NCBI RefSeq assembly: GCF_000714715.1
Contig: NZ_JMFO01000012.1
Coordinates: 1-64,000, forward strand
DNA from: Candidatus Magnetobacterium casense
GTDB lineage: Bacteria > Nitrospirota > Thermodesulfovibrionia > Thermodesulfovibrionales > Magnetobacteriaceae
Direction: 5' to 3'
DNA: 64,000 nt
The position numbers and the translations under genes were made by a program. Positions 46,201 through 56,082 of the stretch are shown in pieces. The first letter of the stretch is position 1. Each line of letters begins with the position of its first letter. The notes under the pieces were generated by a model. That model made no database searches, was not told where the DNA came from, and saw only the letters and a list, made by a program, of their open reading frames with translations.

Positions 46201-47301
46201 ATGGATGAAAAGGCGTCTTTTATTGATTCGCTTATGAAGAAGCAAAAAGAATTCATCGACAACTGGTTGCATACGACAAGTAATATGCAGAAAGCCTTTT
46301 TTTCATACGGACTGCCTAAAGAGGGCGCAACCGGCGCTGCAAGCGGTATAATGAACCTATACAATTCATGGTTAAAGACGGTGGGTACCTCTTATGACGA
46401 ACTGATGAAGATGTACCCCTCTGCAACAGGTAAAGACACACTTGGCAAGTTATTCAGGAGCTTTGACTCCTACGTCAAGGTCTTTGAGTTCTGGTCTCCG
46501 GTGCTCAATGCCATGCAGGAAAATGCATTAAATACCGAAGGATATCAGGATATGTTTGACCCTGAAAAGTTCAAGGCACTGACGGAGTCCATATACGGTC
46601 TTATGGGGCCGGAGTCGGCCTCAGAGATACTCAAACAGACCTCCGAACTCGTTGAGACCTGGGGTAAGGCAGCAACCAACCTGGTCAACCCCTGGGTAGA
46701 GGCATATCAGAAAAACATCGATATAGCAATGGATGCCTCATCGGCGGCAGACCCCAATGCGAGCATGAACATGTTCCACACCGTCTATAGGGCATTTGAA
46801 AAGACCTTCGGTAAAACCTTCAAGACCCCGCAAGTAGGAAAAGACCGTGAAAAACTCGAACTGATCCTCAAGACCATGGACATGTATTCGGTCTACACGG
46901 CAAGCTCGGCAGAGTTTCAACACAAGATGTTCGTAGCCGGCGAAAAGGCCATGAAAAAAGTCATAGATAAAGTTGGCGCAATGATTAAGGCCGGTGAGCA
47001 AATCAAAAGCTACAACGATTTCTACAAACTCTGGACGGAGATAACCGAAAACGAATACTTTGAGCTGTTTAACACGGAGGATTTCTCAAGGGTTCAGGGG
47101 CAGTTGCTGGATTCAGCCCTGGAATTCCGTAAGTACTATCACAAACTGATAGAACTCTACCTGGTAGACCTCCCTATCCCTGTACGGACCGAAATGGATG
47201 ACGTCTACAAGACCATCCACGACCTCAAGAGGAGGGTCCGCACCCTCGAAAAACTCGCAAAAAAGGCTGAAGCAAAGAACGAAAAGGAGAATGAAATATG
47301 A
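46201..47301 (+). CDS. phaE: Class III PHA synthase subunit PhaE
   Basis: The protein has 366 residues, typical of PhaE, the non-catalytic partner of PhaC in class III polyhydroxyalkanoate synthases. It is largely helical; the C-terminus has the family segment VDLPIPVRTEMDDVYKTIHDLKRRV followed by a coiled coil (LEKLAKKAEAKNEKE). ATG 46201 follows GAGGAGG by nine bases; an ATG at 46183 contains that site and is rejected. The stop overlaps the ATG of phaC (ATGA). Confidence 0.88.
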   Translation: MDEKASFIDSLMKKQKEFIDNWLHTTSNMQKAFFSYGLPKEGATGAASGIMNLYNSWLKTVGTSYDELMKMYPSATGKDTLGKLFRSFDSYVKVFEFWSPVLNAMQENALNTEGYQDMFDPEKFKALTESIYGLMGPESASEILKQTSELVETWGKAATNLVNPWVEAYQKNIDIAMDASSAADPNASMNMFHTVYRAFEKTFGKTFKTPQVGKDREKLELILKTMDMYSVYTASSAEFQHKMFVAGEKAMKKVIDKVGAMIKAGEQIKSYNDFYKLWTEITENEYFELFNTEDFSRVQGQLLDSALEFRKYYHKLIELYLVDLPIPVRTEMDDVYKTIHDLKRRVRTLEKLAKKAEAKNEKENEI

Positions 47302-48389
47302 AGACACCTTTTTTGACTTTTGATACGAAAAATATCGCAAAAGAAATGGTAGACATGACCCAAAAAATGGTAAAAGGCTCGGAGACCTTCATGAATATCG
47401 AAGATATCGATGTAGGCATCTCGCCCAAAGAGCTTGTTTATCAGCAGGACAAAATGAAGCTCTACCACTACAAGAACGAAGGCAACGTAACATGCAAGGT
47501 GCCCGTTCTGATAGTCTACGCTCTTGTCAACAAGGAGTACATGCTCGACCTGCAACCGGACAGAAGCATCGTCAGAAACCTCCTAAACCACGGCGTAGAC
47601 CTCTACATAATTGACTGGGGATACCCCACCAGGGCAGACAGATACGTCTCTCTGGATGACTACATCAATGTGTACCTCAACGACGCCGTTGACTTCATCA
47701 GGGAGTCTAGCAATAATGACAAGATCAACCTCATGGGCATCTGTCAGGGTGGCACGTTCTCTACGATGTTCAGCGCCATCTACCCGGAAAAGGTAAAAAA
47801 CCTGATTACGCTCGTTACCCCCATCGACTTCTCAATCAAGAAGGGATTACTCTTTAACTGGTCCCGCAACATAAACGCAGATACCCTGATTGACACCTAT
47901 GGTGTGATTCCCGGTGATTTCCTCAACAGCGGCTTTCTCATGCTCATGCCCATCACCCTCAACGTAGGTAAGTACATCGGAATGCTCGACGTCGTAGAGA
48001 GTAAGGAAAAACTGTTAAACTTCCTCAGAATGGAGAAGTGGATATTTGACAGCCCCGACCAGGCCGGTGAGTGCCTCAAGCAGTTCATCAAGGACATGTA
48101 TCAGGAAAACAAACTCGTCAAGGGTACCCTAAAGATCGGCGACAAGGACGTTGACCTCAAAAACATATCCATGCCCCTGTTGAACATATACGCCAATGCC
48201 GACCACATCGTCCCACCGGACGCCACCAAACCTCTCAATGACCTCGTAAGCAGCACCGACAAGGAACTCTACGAGTTCAAGGGCGGACACATCGGCGTCT
48301 TTGTAGGCGGCAAGTCGCAAAAGGAACTGGCCCCGGCAATTTCGGCCTGGCTGCATAAACGAGCCGACTCTAACGGGCAAAGGTACTAG
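47298..48389 (+). CDS. phaC: Class III poly(3-hydroxyalkanoate) synthase catalytic subunit
   Basis: The 363-residue alpha/beta-hydrolase-type polymerase joins 3-hydroxyacyl-CoA units. The lipase-like box has Cys in place of Ser (GICQGGTFS, Cys near 149); the Asp lies in ANADHIVPPD and the His in FKGGHIGVFVGG. VYALVNKEYMLDLQPDRS and LYIIDWGYPTRADRY are conserved in PhaC. The length and PhaE pairing place it in class III. No phaA or phaB genes are nearby, so the monomer supply is encoded elsewhere. Confidence 0.95.
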   Translation: MKTPFLTFDTKNIAKEMVDMTQKMVKGSETFMNIEDIDVGISPKELVYQQDKMKLYHYKNEGNVTCKVPVLIVYALVNKEYMLDLQPDRSIVRNLLNHGVDLYIIDWGYPTRADRYVSLDDYINVYLNDAVDFIRESSNNDKINLMGICQGGTFSTMFSAIYPEKVKNLITLVTPIDFSIKKGLLFNWSRNINADTLIDTYGVIPGDFLNSGFLMLMPITLNVGKYIGMLDVVESKEKLLNFLRMEKWIFDSPDQAGECLKQFIKDMYQENKLVKGTLKIGDKDVDLKNISMPLLNIYANADHIVPPDATKPLNDLVSSTDKELYEFKGGHIGVFVGGKSQKELAPAISAWLHKRADSNGQRY

Positions 48390-48404
48390 TCTTAACATTA
48401 CCCC

Positions 48405-48435
48405 CCACCCCCCTCTCCCGTCAAAGGGGGGGTGG
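48405..48435 (+). terminator. Possible hairpin terminator after phaC
   Basis: CCACCCCCCT and AGGGGGGGTGG form a strong stem 16 bases after the phaC stop, followed by TTAAAAG but no long T-run. It would close the rnf-pha transcript. Confidence 0.45.
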
Positions 48436-48580
48436 TTAAAAGTAGGTAGTTCCGTAACTCATAACATTCTCCAAGTGCAATTGCCCTGTACACCTGAGTT
48501 TTGCTCTTGACTATTGCGGATGGTTGTGTCAACATAAAAGGTGAGTTACATACTATGAATCGGGTATTTTGCATGTAATT

Positions 48581-51500
48581 ATGAAAGCAACAGAGTGGAC
48601 TGTTGGTGATGTGTTGTTGGACCTCTATGAAATACGTGAGGTCTACAAGAGTGGCGGTATGGGGGTGGTCTACCGGATATTTCACAGGGGCTGGAATGTG
48701 GAATTAGCCATGAAAAGCCCGCGCCCCGAGTACTTTCAAAAGGAAGAGGACAAACGCAATTTTGAACGTGAAGCCGAAACGTGGATGGACCTCGGGCTGC
48801 ATCCCAACATCGTCAGTTGCTACTACATAAGACGTATTGATGACATTCCCCGTGTCTTTGCCGAATACCTTGGCGGAGGCAATCTGAGGGACCACATACG
48901 CAAACGTAAATTAACTACCCTGGAGGGTATCTTAGACATAGCAATCCAGTTTGCCACCGGTCTGCACTATGCCCACGAAAATGGCCTGGTGCATCAGGAC
49001 GTCAAACCGGCCAATGTCATGTTGTCCTATGACGGGATAGTCAAGGTGACGGACTTTGGACTTGCCAAGGCCAGGGCACTCACCGACACCAAGGCCATCG
49101 ATCAGGGCATCAACCGGGGGATGCTGGTCAGCTATGGCGGCATGACACCGGCCTACTGCTCCCCAGAGCAGGCAAGCTCCGCAGAGAGGTCAATGCCCAC
49201 ACTGTCACGGTCTGCACTGCCAAACCCTGCACAACAAACCATCGTTACGCCCACGACAAGTTCCTTACTGTTGGCGACCGACAAATCCCTGTCCACAAAG
49301 ACAGACATATGGTCATGGGGGGTGTCCATACTGGAGATATTCGTAGGGGGCATAAACTGGATGACCGGTAGCATTGCCGATATCGCACTGGATAACTACC
49401 TCCAGAATGGTCCCATGGACGATATCATACCCCGTATGCCCACGGAAATCGTAAGTCTGCTCAAACGCTGTCTCCAAAAGATGCCTGAAGATCGCCCCGC
49501 CTCCATGCTTGAGATCGTGGAGGAGTTAAGGCGCATATATCGTGATATCACCGGCAAGGCATATCCGCGTACCCAGTACCTGGCCGGTCGGGCAACCGCC
49601 GATGGTATCAACAACAGGGCAATCTCACTGCTTGACCTCAAAAAAACCAGCGGGATTGATGCCCTCTGGAAGGAGGCATTGAAGACCGACCCCCTGCACT
49701 TTGAATCCACATACAACCTGGCTCTGTATGAGTGGAAAAACGGCATGATTACGGAAAAAGATATCATTCGCAGGATAAAGGCGATAACGATCAAGCGTCA
49801 TATGAACTGGCGGGAGTGTCACATGTTGGGCAACCTGTACATGTTTTCGGGCAACTACTCAAAGGCGGTAGAGGAGCTGTGGAAGGCCGTAGAGTCGGAG
49901 CATCCCTCCGCCGCAGAGATAAAGGACCTGGTGTTGGCCCTCTGTGCAGAGGGCAGGGCCTTTACCGCAACGGCCAGTAGTAAGGTCCCCGCTGCCATTA
50001 CCCTGTGGAAGGATGTGGAGAGACAATGCCGCAGTATTATAGAGGACGTCCCCACTGGAACCGAAAAGACGCAGGAGCATCCCGAAACCGAAAAAACTAA
50101 GGAGCGTCCCGTAGCGGTAAAGAGCGCAGACCCCTACATAGTATCTGCCTGTACGCTGGCCCTGACCAGACAGGGCAGACAGAAGGAGGCCTATGAGTTT
50201 TATACCTCCTACAGAGAGAAATCACCGGGGATGCCTTCCTCTGCAGCGGAGGCGTTTCATCGCTATCTGCCCGGATTTGAGACCCTGCATACCATAGAGG
50301 AACACAACGGCATGGTCAGCTCCATTGCAATCACCCCCGATAGCAAGAGGGCAATCTCTGCCGGCAGCGATGACAAGACGGTGCGCGTATGGGACATCGA
50401 AGAGGGCAAATGCCTGACCACACTGTATGGACACACCGATTGGGTCACATGCGTGTGCGTAAGCTCCGATGGCAGATTTGCAGTATCGGGCAGCAACGAC
50501 AAGACCCTGCGGCTGTGGGATATCGGCTACAGTGTTGAAGGTACCACGGGCAGATGCGTGCGGGTTATCAGCAACTCTGCAAGGAATGGCTCATCAGAGG
50601 GTAACGACCCCGCAAGCAGGATAACGGCGGTGGCCGTTACACCCGACAGCAAGTACATCCTGGCCGGATTCAACGACGGGGCTTTGTTGTTGTTTAGCTT
50701 GATATCCGGTGTAAAACTGAGGAGTTACGATGGCCACAGGGGCAGGATTACATCCGTGGCAATTACCCCCGATGGCCTCTATGCCGTAAGCGGAAGCGCC
50801 GATACGACAGTGTCTCTGTACAACATCGTTACGGGCAAACTGCTGCGTACCTTCACCGGACATAGGGGTGGCGTGACTTCGGTTGCCATAAGCCCTTCAG
50901 GGACACTGCTCCTGACCGGCAGCGAGGACAAGGCCATGCGTCTGTACAATCTCGCAACGGCCCAGTGTGTGCATACCTTCAGAGGACACACGGGGGAGGT
51001 CTTATGTGTGGCATTCTCTGACGATCAGACCTTGGCCGTCTCCGGAAGCAAGGATGAGACCTTATGTCTGTGGGATATAAGAAGCCGTCAGCGGGTCTTT
51101 TTATTCAGGAGGTTTGAGGGGCCTGCCCTGGCAATCACGCCATCGGGCAGACGGGCGGTCTATAGCATATGGAATGGCATCAGGATCGTTGAGATCGCCA
51201 ATCACTATCCCCTATCATATGCCATCGCCATACCGGTTTCGTCGGTGGAGTCAGAGGAGCGCGAGGCGGCCTTCCGGAAAGAAATACAACGCGCAAGGGA
51301 CCTCATCAGGGCCAACAATATAAGAGAAGTCCCTGAAATTATTAAAAGGGCTCGTGATATAAAGGGCTATGAAAAAGACAGAGATGCCCTTGAGATAAAG
51401 GAACAGTTGGCGGCCTACTTCCCAAAAATGGAGCTGCTTGGCGCCTGGCAGCTTAACACCTGGGAACTCAACAATCCTGCCGGTCATACCGGTGGTGTCA

Positions 51501-54500
51501 ATGCCGTAGCGGTTACGCCCGATGACAGGTATGTCATTGCCGGGGCAGAGGATGGCTGCCTGTATATGTGGGAGCTTGACTCCGGCGAACTCAGCGGGGT
51601 GTTGGAGGGCCATAAGGACAGCGTTACAACGTTGGATATCAGTGCTAACGGCAGATATGTCATCTCCGGCTCCAAAGACAAGACGGTGCGCCTGTGGGAG
51701 CTACCGACGGGGCAGAATACTATTGCTCAGACGTTTTATGGCCATACGCTCTATGGTCATTCCGGCAGCATTAGTAAGGTGGTCTTTGGTACGGACCCTC
51801 ACTATGCACTCTCTCAGGACTATAAAGGCGTGCTACTGTTCTGGGACCTGGTCAACAGGGAGGCTGTACGGACATTATACGATAAAGAGGGTTGTACCGT
51901 AGCGGCCCTGCACCCTGACCTCAGATACGCAATCTCCGGAAGGGCTGACGGTGTCATCACCATATGGGATATCGCACTTGAGGAGCGGTATCGTACCTTT
52001 AAGATGTTAAACAAGAGCGTAACGGCTGTGGCAGTGAGCTCCGATGGCAGATTCATTCTGACGGGGGCACTCTACGACGGCACTCTCCAGTTGTGGGATT
52101 TCAGAAGTGGCAGGAACCTTCGCAGTTTTACCGGCCACACGGGCGGAATAACCACCGTCTGCTTCAGTGCCGATGTCAGGTACATATTGTCGGTGGGCGC
52201 TGATAAGACCATCCGCATCTGGGATATAGAGACGAGCAGGGAGGTGCGCAAGTTTACCTTGCACGGTGAAGACATAAACACGGCGGTGTTAAGTCCAAAC
52301 GGCTGGTTGGTTGTTACCGGCAGTAAGGACAGGACGTTAAGCTCGTTTTACCTGGACTGGGACATTGTCGCCCTCAACTATGAAGACTGGGACGACAGGG
52401 CGTTGCCTTATCTTGAGACCTTTTTGACCATGCATACGCCGCTTTCACAAAACACCCTGCTGCGACGGGGAATGCCACAGTACAGCGAAGAGGACTTTGA
52501 CTCACTGCTGAGGCAATTGAGCCTCAAAGGTTTTGGCTGGCTCACTCCGGAGGGGATCAGACAAAAGCTCGACTACCTCCGGAAAAACGCCGCCGATAAG
52601 TCCACCGAGTCAGAGAGAACATATAAAATGCTCATAGGTCTCAGTCTGGCCCTCATCCGGGAGGGCATTAAGGAAGGCGCCACTGACCACGACTCCAAGG
52701 TGGTGAGTGCACTGGAGACGATTAAAAAGGCACGTTCTATAAATGGCTATGCCAGAGATGAACAACTGTTGAGGATATATGACAAGATATCGGCCGTATT
52801 TCCGAAGAAGGACATTTCGGCGGCATGGAAGGTCAGATATTTTAAGAGCCACGAGGCGGCCATTAACACGCTGGCCGTCAGCCCCAACGGCAAGTATGCC
52901 ATCTCAGGCGGGGATGACAGAAACGTCTGTCTGTGGGATATAGCGTCCAGGACGCTTGTGAGGGGGTTTGCGGGACACACGGCAGAGGTCATGGCTGTGG
53001 CATTTATAGACGACAACCGTTTCCTTTCAGGCGGTGCAGACAAGACCCTCCGGATGTGGGATATCAAAAGCGGACAATGTTTGAGGGTCTTTAGTGAGCA
53101 CACGGAGGCAATATGCTCGCTCTGGGCAGACGGGGTCGGGCTGATAGCGGTCTGTGGCTGTATTGATGGCTCGGTCCGTGTGTGGGACATCGACGGTGGG
53201 GATATATTACGTATATACAAAAACCCCCCGGGTAGCGTAAACGCACTGGCAGTAAGCTCTAACCTCAAGATTATGCTAACGGGGGGCAAAGACAGAAAGC
53301 TCACCCTGTGGCAGTTGAGCACGGGAAAGCCTTTATGCGTTATGCAGGGACACTCTGATGCGATAACTGCCCTGGCCATAGCCCCCAACGGGATGTTTGC
53401 CGTATCGGGCAGCGAAGACAGGTCAGTGCGGAGCTGGAACCTCTCCACGGGTGAGGCAATGGACACATACGAAGGCCATAAATCCGGGGTAACTGCCGTC
53501 GATATAAGCCCCGATGGTACCTTTGTGGTATCGGCTGGAAGGGACAACAGGCTTTGTCTCTGGAGGCTGTCAAGCCAGGGACGCCCGGCAGCGGAAAAGA
53601 GCCGGGAGCATCCGGCAGCGGGAAGTAAGGATGAGTTTCGCACGCTCAAGGGGCACGATGACGCAGTGCTGGCTGTAAGGTTTACCCCTGATGCCTCTCA
53701 TCTTGTGTCGGCGGCAGTGGACAGGACGCTCTGTCTGTGGCATCTGCAGTGGCAGGAGGCCCTACAATCGATTAATGGGCCTGCCGATGCCGAGCAACAG
53801 TGCGGGAAATACATAGAAGACTTTCTCCTTCGCTACCGGCCACTGATGAAGGACTCTCTCACCAGAAAGGGCAAACCCCAGTGGGGTAAGGACGCCCTCA
53901 ACGGGTTTGTCATGGAGTTACGTTACCGGGGGCTTGGCTTGATACCGGTGCAGCAGGTTACGCAACGGCTGATGCGCCTTAGTGACGAGCAGGGACGCAA
54001 TGCCGGGGCGCTTGAAGCCGCATTTACGCAGTACATAGAGGGGGCGGGAGTATCGCTCAAGGACAGGGCTTATGCAAGGAGCCTGGGATTTGTATCAAAG
54101 GCCGTCGGCATCGAAGGGTACGCCAGGGACCCCAGGGCACTCAGTGCGATAGCAGAGTTGGCGGTTACACAACCCCGAAACAAGCTCAACTCGTTGTGGA
54201 AGCACAAGACCCTTCCGGTAAAGGGGGCAAGGGTCAGCGTGTTTATGTTCATGCCCCCGGGGGCATCCGGCAGCGGTAAAGAGCCGGGGCGTTATGCCCT
54301 GTGCACCGTTGCGGGCAGTGACAACACGACTGCGGTATACGATTTGCGGACTTGGCAGCCGCTGGTGGTGTTCAAGGGACATCAGGATACCGTAACTTCT
54401 GTGGGGGTTTCCTACGATGGCACGGTGGCCGTATCGGGCAGCAAGGACAAGACTCTGCGTCTGTGGGACGTTGCCACGGGGCAGTGTAGGGGCGTCCTTG

Positions 54501-55393
54501 AAGGGCACACGGGGGGGGTTAATGCCGTGGCCGTCACGGCAGATGGCAAGTACGTTGTCTCCGGCGGCGATGATGCCACTCTCAGACTGTGGGATGCCGC
54601 CGCAATGTCAAAGGTCAAGGTCTTTAAGAACAACGACCTCGCTGTCAAGGCCCTGAAGATAAGCCCCGATGAGTTGTATATTTTCTGTGGAAACTCAGAC
54701 GGCACGCTCAACTTTATGGATATAGCGTTAGGGCGCCTCATACACGCCTTCAGGGGACACGAGGGGGCTATAACGTCGCTCAGTGTCTCCCCCGGTGGTC
54801 GCCATGTGATCTCCGGTGGAACCGATGCCACAATCCGGTTGTGGGACATTCCAACGGGTGAGTGTTTTCGCACCTTTACCGGGCATGTCGGGGCCGTTAC
54901 GACGGTGGCCGTCACACCTAATGGCCGATATCTGATCTCAGGCGGTGTTGACAAGACCGTGCGGATATGGGACATACCCTCTGCCCAAGTCTTTGACACC
55001 ATACAGTGGCATGCCGCAGAGGTGTGCTGTGTTGCCGTCAGTGGGGATGGCACGTATATGTTTTCCGGGGGGCAGGACCCCTTTGCATACCTGTGGTACC
55101 TCAACTGGCACCTGATGCTCAGACCCATTACCCAATGGGACGATGGCGCCAGGGCATTTCTGGAGGCATTTATCTGTATGCGCACGGCAAAGCTTGGCAC
55201 CCACTCCGTCTTTGCCAGGAAGCCGCAGTGGTCGGAGGATGACTTCAACGCCCTCCTGCAGACCCTCGCACACGCAGGCTACGGATGGCTGGCACCACAG
55301 GGCATAAGAGACAAACTCCAGGAAATGGCCGATAAATGGAAAACCGTCCTGGCAGGAAAAAAGAAGTTCTTTGAAAAACAGTTCAGGTCATAG
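48581..55393 (+). CDS. Giant Ser/Thr protein kinase with four seven-bladed WD40 propellers
   Basis: The protein has 2270 residues. A Hanks-type kinase (about 10-310) shows the Gly loop SGGMGVVYR, Lys in LAMKSPRP, the catalytic loop HQDVKPANV (Gln in place of the Arg of HRD), DFG near 161 and TPAYCSPEQ. A helical stretch (about 310-560) follows. Then come four WD40 blocks of seven blades each (about 50278-51210, 51480-52360, 52850-53750, 54210-55110), with typical GH...V..SPDG...SGS.D.T.RLWD units. Blocks 2-4 are each preceded by a helical unit with the motif GYxRD and followed by a unit ending near GFGWL/GYGWL. No membrane segment is seen; it is a cytoplasmic scaffold kinase. ATG 48581 is chosen over TTG 48569; neither has a clear ribosome-binding site. 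Confidence 0.92.
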   Translation: MKATEWTVGDVLLDLYEIREVYKSGGMGVVYRIFHRGWNVELAMKSPRPEYFQKEEDKRNFEREAETWMDLGLHPNIVSCYYIRRIDDIPRVFAEYLGGGNLRDHIRKRKLTTLEGILDIAIQFATGLHYAHENGLVHQDVKPANVMLSYDGIVKVTDFGLAKARALTDTKAIDQGINRGMLVSYGGMTPAYCSPEQASSAERSMPTLSRSALPNPAQQTIVTPTTSSLLLATDKSLSTKTDIWSWGVSILEIFVGGINWMTGSIADIALDNYLQNGPMDDIIPRMPTEIVSLLKRCLQKMPEDRPASMLEIVEELRRIYRDITGKAYPRTQYLAGRATADGINNRAISLLDLKKTSGIDALWKEALKTDPLHFESTYNLALYEWKNGMITEKDIIRRIKAITIKRHMNWRECHMLGNLYMFSGNYSKAVEELWKAVESEHPSAAEIKDLVLALCAEGRAFTATASSKVPAAITLWKDVERQCRSIIEDVPTGTEKTQEHPETEKTKERPVAVKSADPYIVSACTLALTRQGRQKEAYEFYTSYREKSPGMPSSAAEAFHRYLPGFETLHTIEEHNGMVSSIAITPDSKRAISAGSDDKTVRVWDIEEGKCLTTLYGHTDWVTCVCVSSDGRFAVSGSNDKTLRLWDIGYSVEGTTGRCVRVISNSARNGSSEGNDPASRITAVAVTPDSKYILAGFNDGALLLFSLISGVKLRSYDGHRGRITSVAITPDGLYAVSGSADTTVSLYNIVTGKLLRTFTGHRGGVTSVAISPSGTLLLTGSEDKAMRLYNLATAQCVHTFRGHTGEVLCVAFSDDQTLAVSGSKDETLCLWDIRSRQRVFLFRRFEGPALAITPSGRRAVYSIWNGIRIVEIANHYPLSYAIAIPVSSVESEEREAAFRKEIQRARDLIRANNIREVPEIIKRARDIKGYEKDRDALEIKEQLAAYFPKMELLGAWQLNTWELNNPAGHTGGVNAVAVTPDDRYVIAGAEDGCLYMWELDSGELSGVLEGHKDSVTTLDISANGRYVISGSKDKTVRLWELPTGQNTIAQTFYGHTLYGHSGSISKVVFGTDPHYALSQDYKGVLLFWDLVNREAVRTLYDKEGCTVAALHPDLRYAISGRADGVITIWDIALEERYRTFKMLNKSVTAVAVSSDGRFILTGALYDGTLQLWDFRSGRNLRSFTGHTGGITTVCFSADVRYILSVGADKTIRIWDIETSREVRKFTLHGEDINTAVLSPNGWLVVTGSKDRTLSSFYLDWDIVALNYEDWDDRALPYLETFLTMHTPLSQNTLLRRGMPQYSEEDFDSLLRQLSLKGFGWLTPEGIRQKLDYLRKNAADKSTESERTYKMLIGLSLALIREGIKEGATDHDSKVVSALETIKKARSINGYARDEQLLRIYDKISAVFPKKDISAAWKVRYFKSHEAAINTLAVSPNGKYAISGGDDRNVCLWDIASRTLVRGFAGHTAEVMAVAFIDDNRFLSGGADKTLRMWDIKSGQCLRVFSEHTEAICSLWADGVGLIAVCGCIDGSVRVWDIDGGDILRIYKNPPGSVNALAVSSNLKIMLTGGKDRKLTLWQLSTGKPLCVMQGHSDAITALAIAPNGMFAVSGSEDRSVRSWNLSTGEAMDTYEGHKSGVTAVDISPDGTFVVSAGRDNRLCLWRLSSQGRPAAEKSREHPAAGSKDEFRTLKGHDDAVLAVRFTPDASHLVSAAVDRTLCLWHLQWQEALQSINGPADAEQQCGKYIEDFLLRYRPLMKDSLTRKGKPQWGKDALNGFVMELRYRGLGLIPVQQVTQRLMRLSDEQGRNAGALEAAFTQYIEGAGVSLKDRAYARSLGFVSKAVGIEGYARDPRALSAIAELAVTQPRNKLNSLWKHKTLPVKGARVSVFMFMPPGASGSGKEPGRYALCTVAGSDNTTAVYDLRTWQPLVVFKGHQDTVTSVGVSYDGTVAVSGSKDKTLRLWDVATGQCRGVLEGHTGGVNAVAVTADGKYVVSGGDDATLRLWDAAAMSKVKVFKNNDLAVKALKISPDELYIFCGNSDGTLNFMDIALGRLIHAFRGHEGAITSLSVSPGGRHVISGGTDATIRLWDIPTGECFRTFTGHVGAVTTVAVTPNGRYLISGGVDKTVRIWDIPSAQVFDTIQWHAAEVCCVAVSGDGTYMFSGGQDPFAYLWYLNWHLMLRPITQWDDGARAFLEAFICMRTAKLGTHSVFARKPQWSEDDFNALLQTLAHAGYGWLAPQGIRDKLQEMADKWKTVLAGKKKFFEKQFRS

Positions 55394-55417
55394 CCAAGAA
55401 AAAAAGACAAAATCACT

Positions 55418-55663
55418 TTACCGCAATTCTAAAAGCAACTTTATCTCGTCATCTGTAAATCCAAGCTGTCGCATTATTCGCAGAGTATAATAAGGAGAAA
55501 GTTCTTTAGCACCCATATCTATCAGAACAACTCTTTTTCCTCCCTTAAAATAGCGAACATAAATACTATGGTCTCCTTTACCTTCCCTATAATAAGCACA
55601 TCCACCTCTTTCTAAAATACGGATTAGTTCTCTTGGCTTAAGTGATGGGAAATTCTTAAGCAT
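55418..55663 (-). CDS. hicA: HicA-family mRNA interferase toxin
   Basis: The protein has 81 residues, double-stranded RNA-binding-like fold. SLKPRELIRILERGGC and YYREGKGDHSIYVRY carry the core; the catalytic His is in GDHSIY (usually GSHHIY). The tail RQLGFTDDEIKLLLELR is longer than in many HicA proteins. It overlaps its hicB by 40 bases and is downstream of it, an arrangement opposite to the classical hicA-hicB order but common. Confidence 0.85.
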   Translation of the reverse strand: MLKNFPSLKPRELIRILERGGCAYYREGKGDHSIYVRYFKGGKRVVLIDMGAKELSPYYTLRIMRQLGFTDDEIKLLLELR

Positions 55664-55923
55664 ATACCTTTTTTTAATTCATATGCTTCTTCGATAACTG
55701 TATCAGTTTCAAAAGATAGAAACTCATGTAGTTCACTTATATGTAAAGGCTCATTATAGATATATTGTTCGGATTTTAAGATATCGTCAAATGACTCGAC
55801 CGCCTCTTTAAGCTTCTCTAAAGCAGTATCTTTAGTATTCCCCTGTCCTACTAGTCCATTTTCAAGACAAAGAGCTACCCAATAATTTCCGCTTTTTCGT
55901 AAAACTGCTGTGTAAAAATCCAT
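55624..55923 (-). CDS. hicB: HicB-family antitoxin
   Basis: The 99-residue protein has the partial RNase H-like HicB fold: FYTAVLRKSGNYWVALCLENGLVGQGNTKDTALEKLKEAVE. This variant has no clear C-terminal ribbon-helix-helix or HTH domain, so DNA binding would need a partner or the HicA complex. ATG 55923 is eight bases from AGGAGG; GTG 55932 lies in that site. It faces the second HicAB pair across a shared region. Confidence 0.82.
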   Translation of the reverse strand: MDFYTAVLRKSGNYWVALCLENGLVGQGNTKDTALEKLKEAVESFDDILKSEQYIYNEPLHISELHEFLSFETDTVIEEAYELKKGICLRISHHLSQEN

Positions 55924-56014
55924 TAATCTCACCTCCTATGCATGATACAAACAGTATGGAATGTTTACTCCCTTTTGTGTCCATAAAAAAATACTCCCGT
56001 TATGTTATGATAAG

Positions 56015-56031
56015 GGTAAAAGTATTTTACC
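56015..56031. promoter_or_regulatory. Palindromic operator between two divergent hic pairs
   Basis: GGTAAAA-GTA-TTTTACC, seven-base perfect arms and a three-base centre, followed by another half-site TTTTAC at 56035. It lies between the two divergent hic operons, where an autoregulating antitoxin would bind. Confidence 0.55.
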
Positions 56032-56082
56032 ATATTTTACTATTTTCTTGCGTAATATGAGTTAATAAGGAGTAAGCAGAGT

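Noticed and set aside
52747-55248. Several long frames antisense to the WD40 gene
   Set aside because: WD40 codon periodicity leaves open antisense frames; the same pseudo-repeats appear opposite each propeller.
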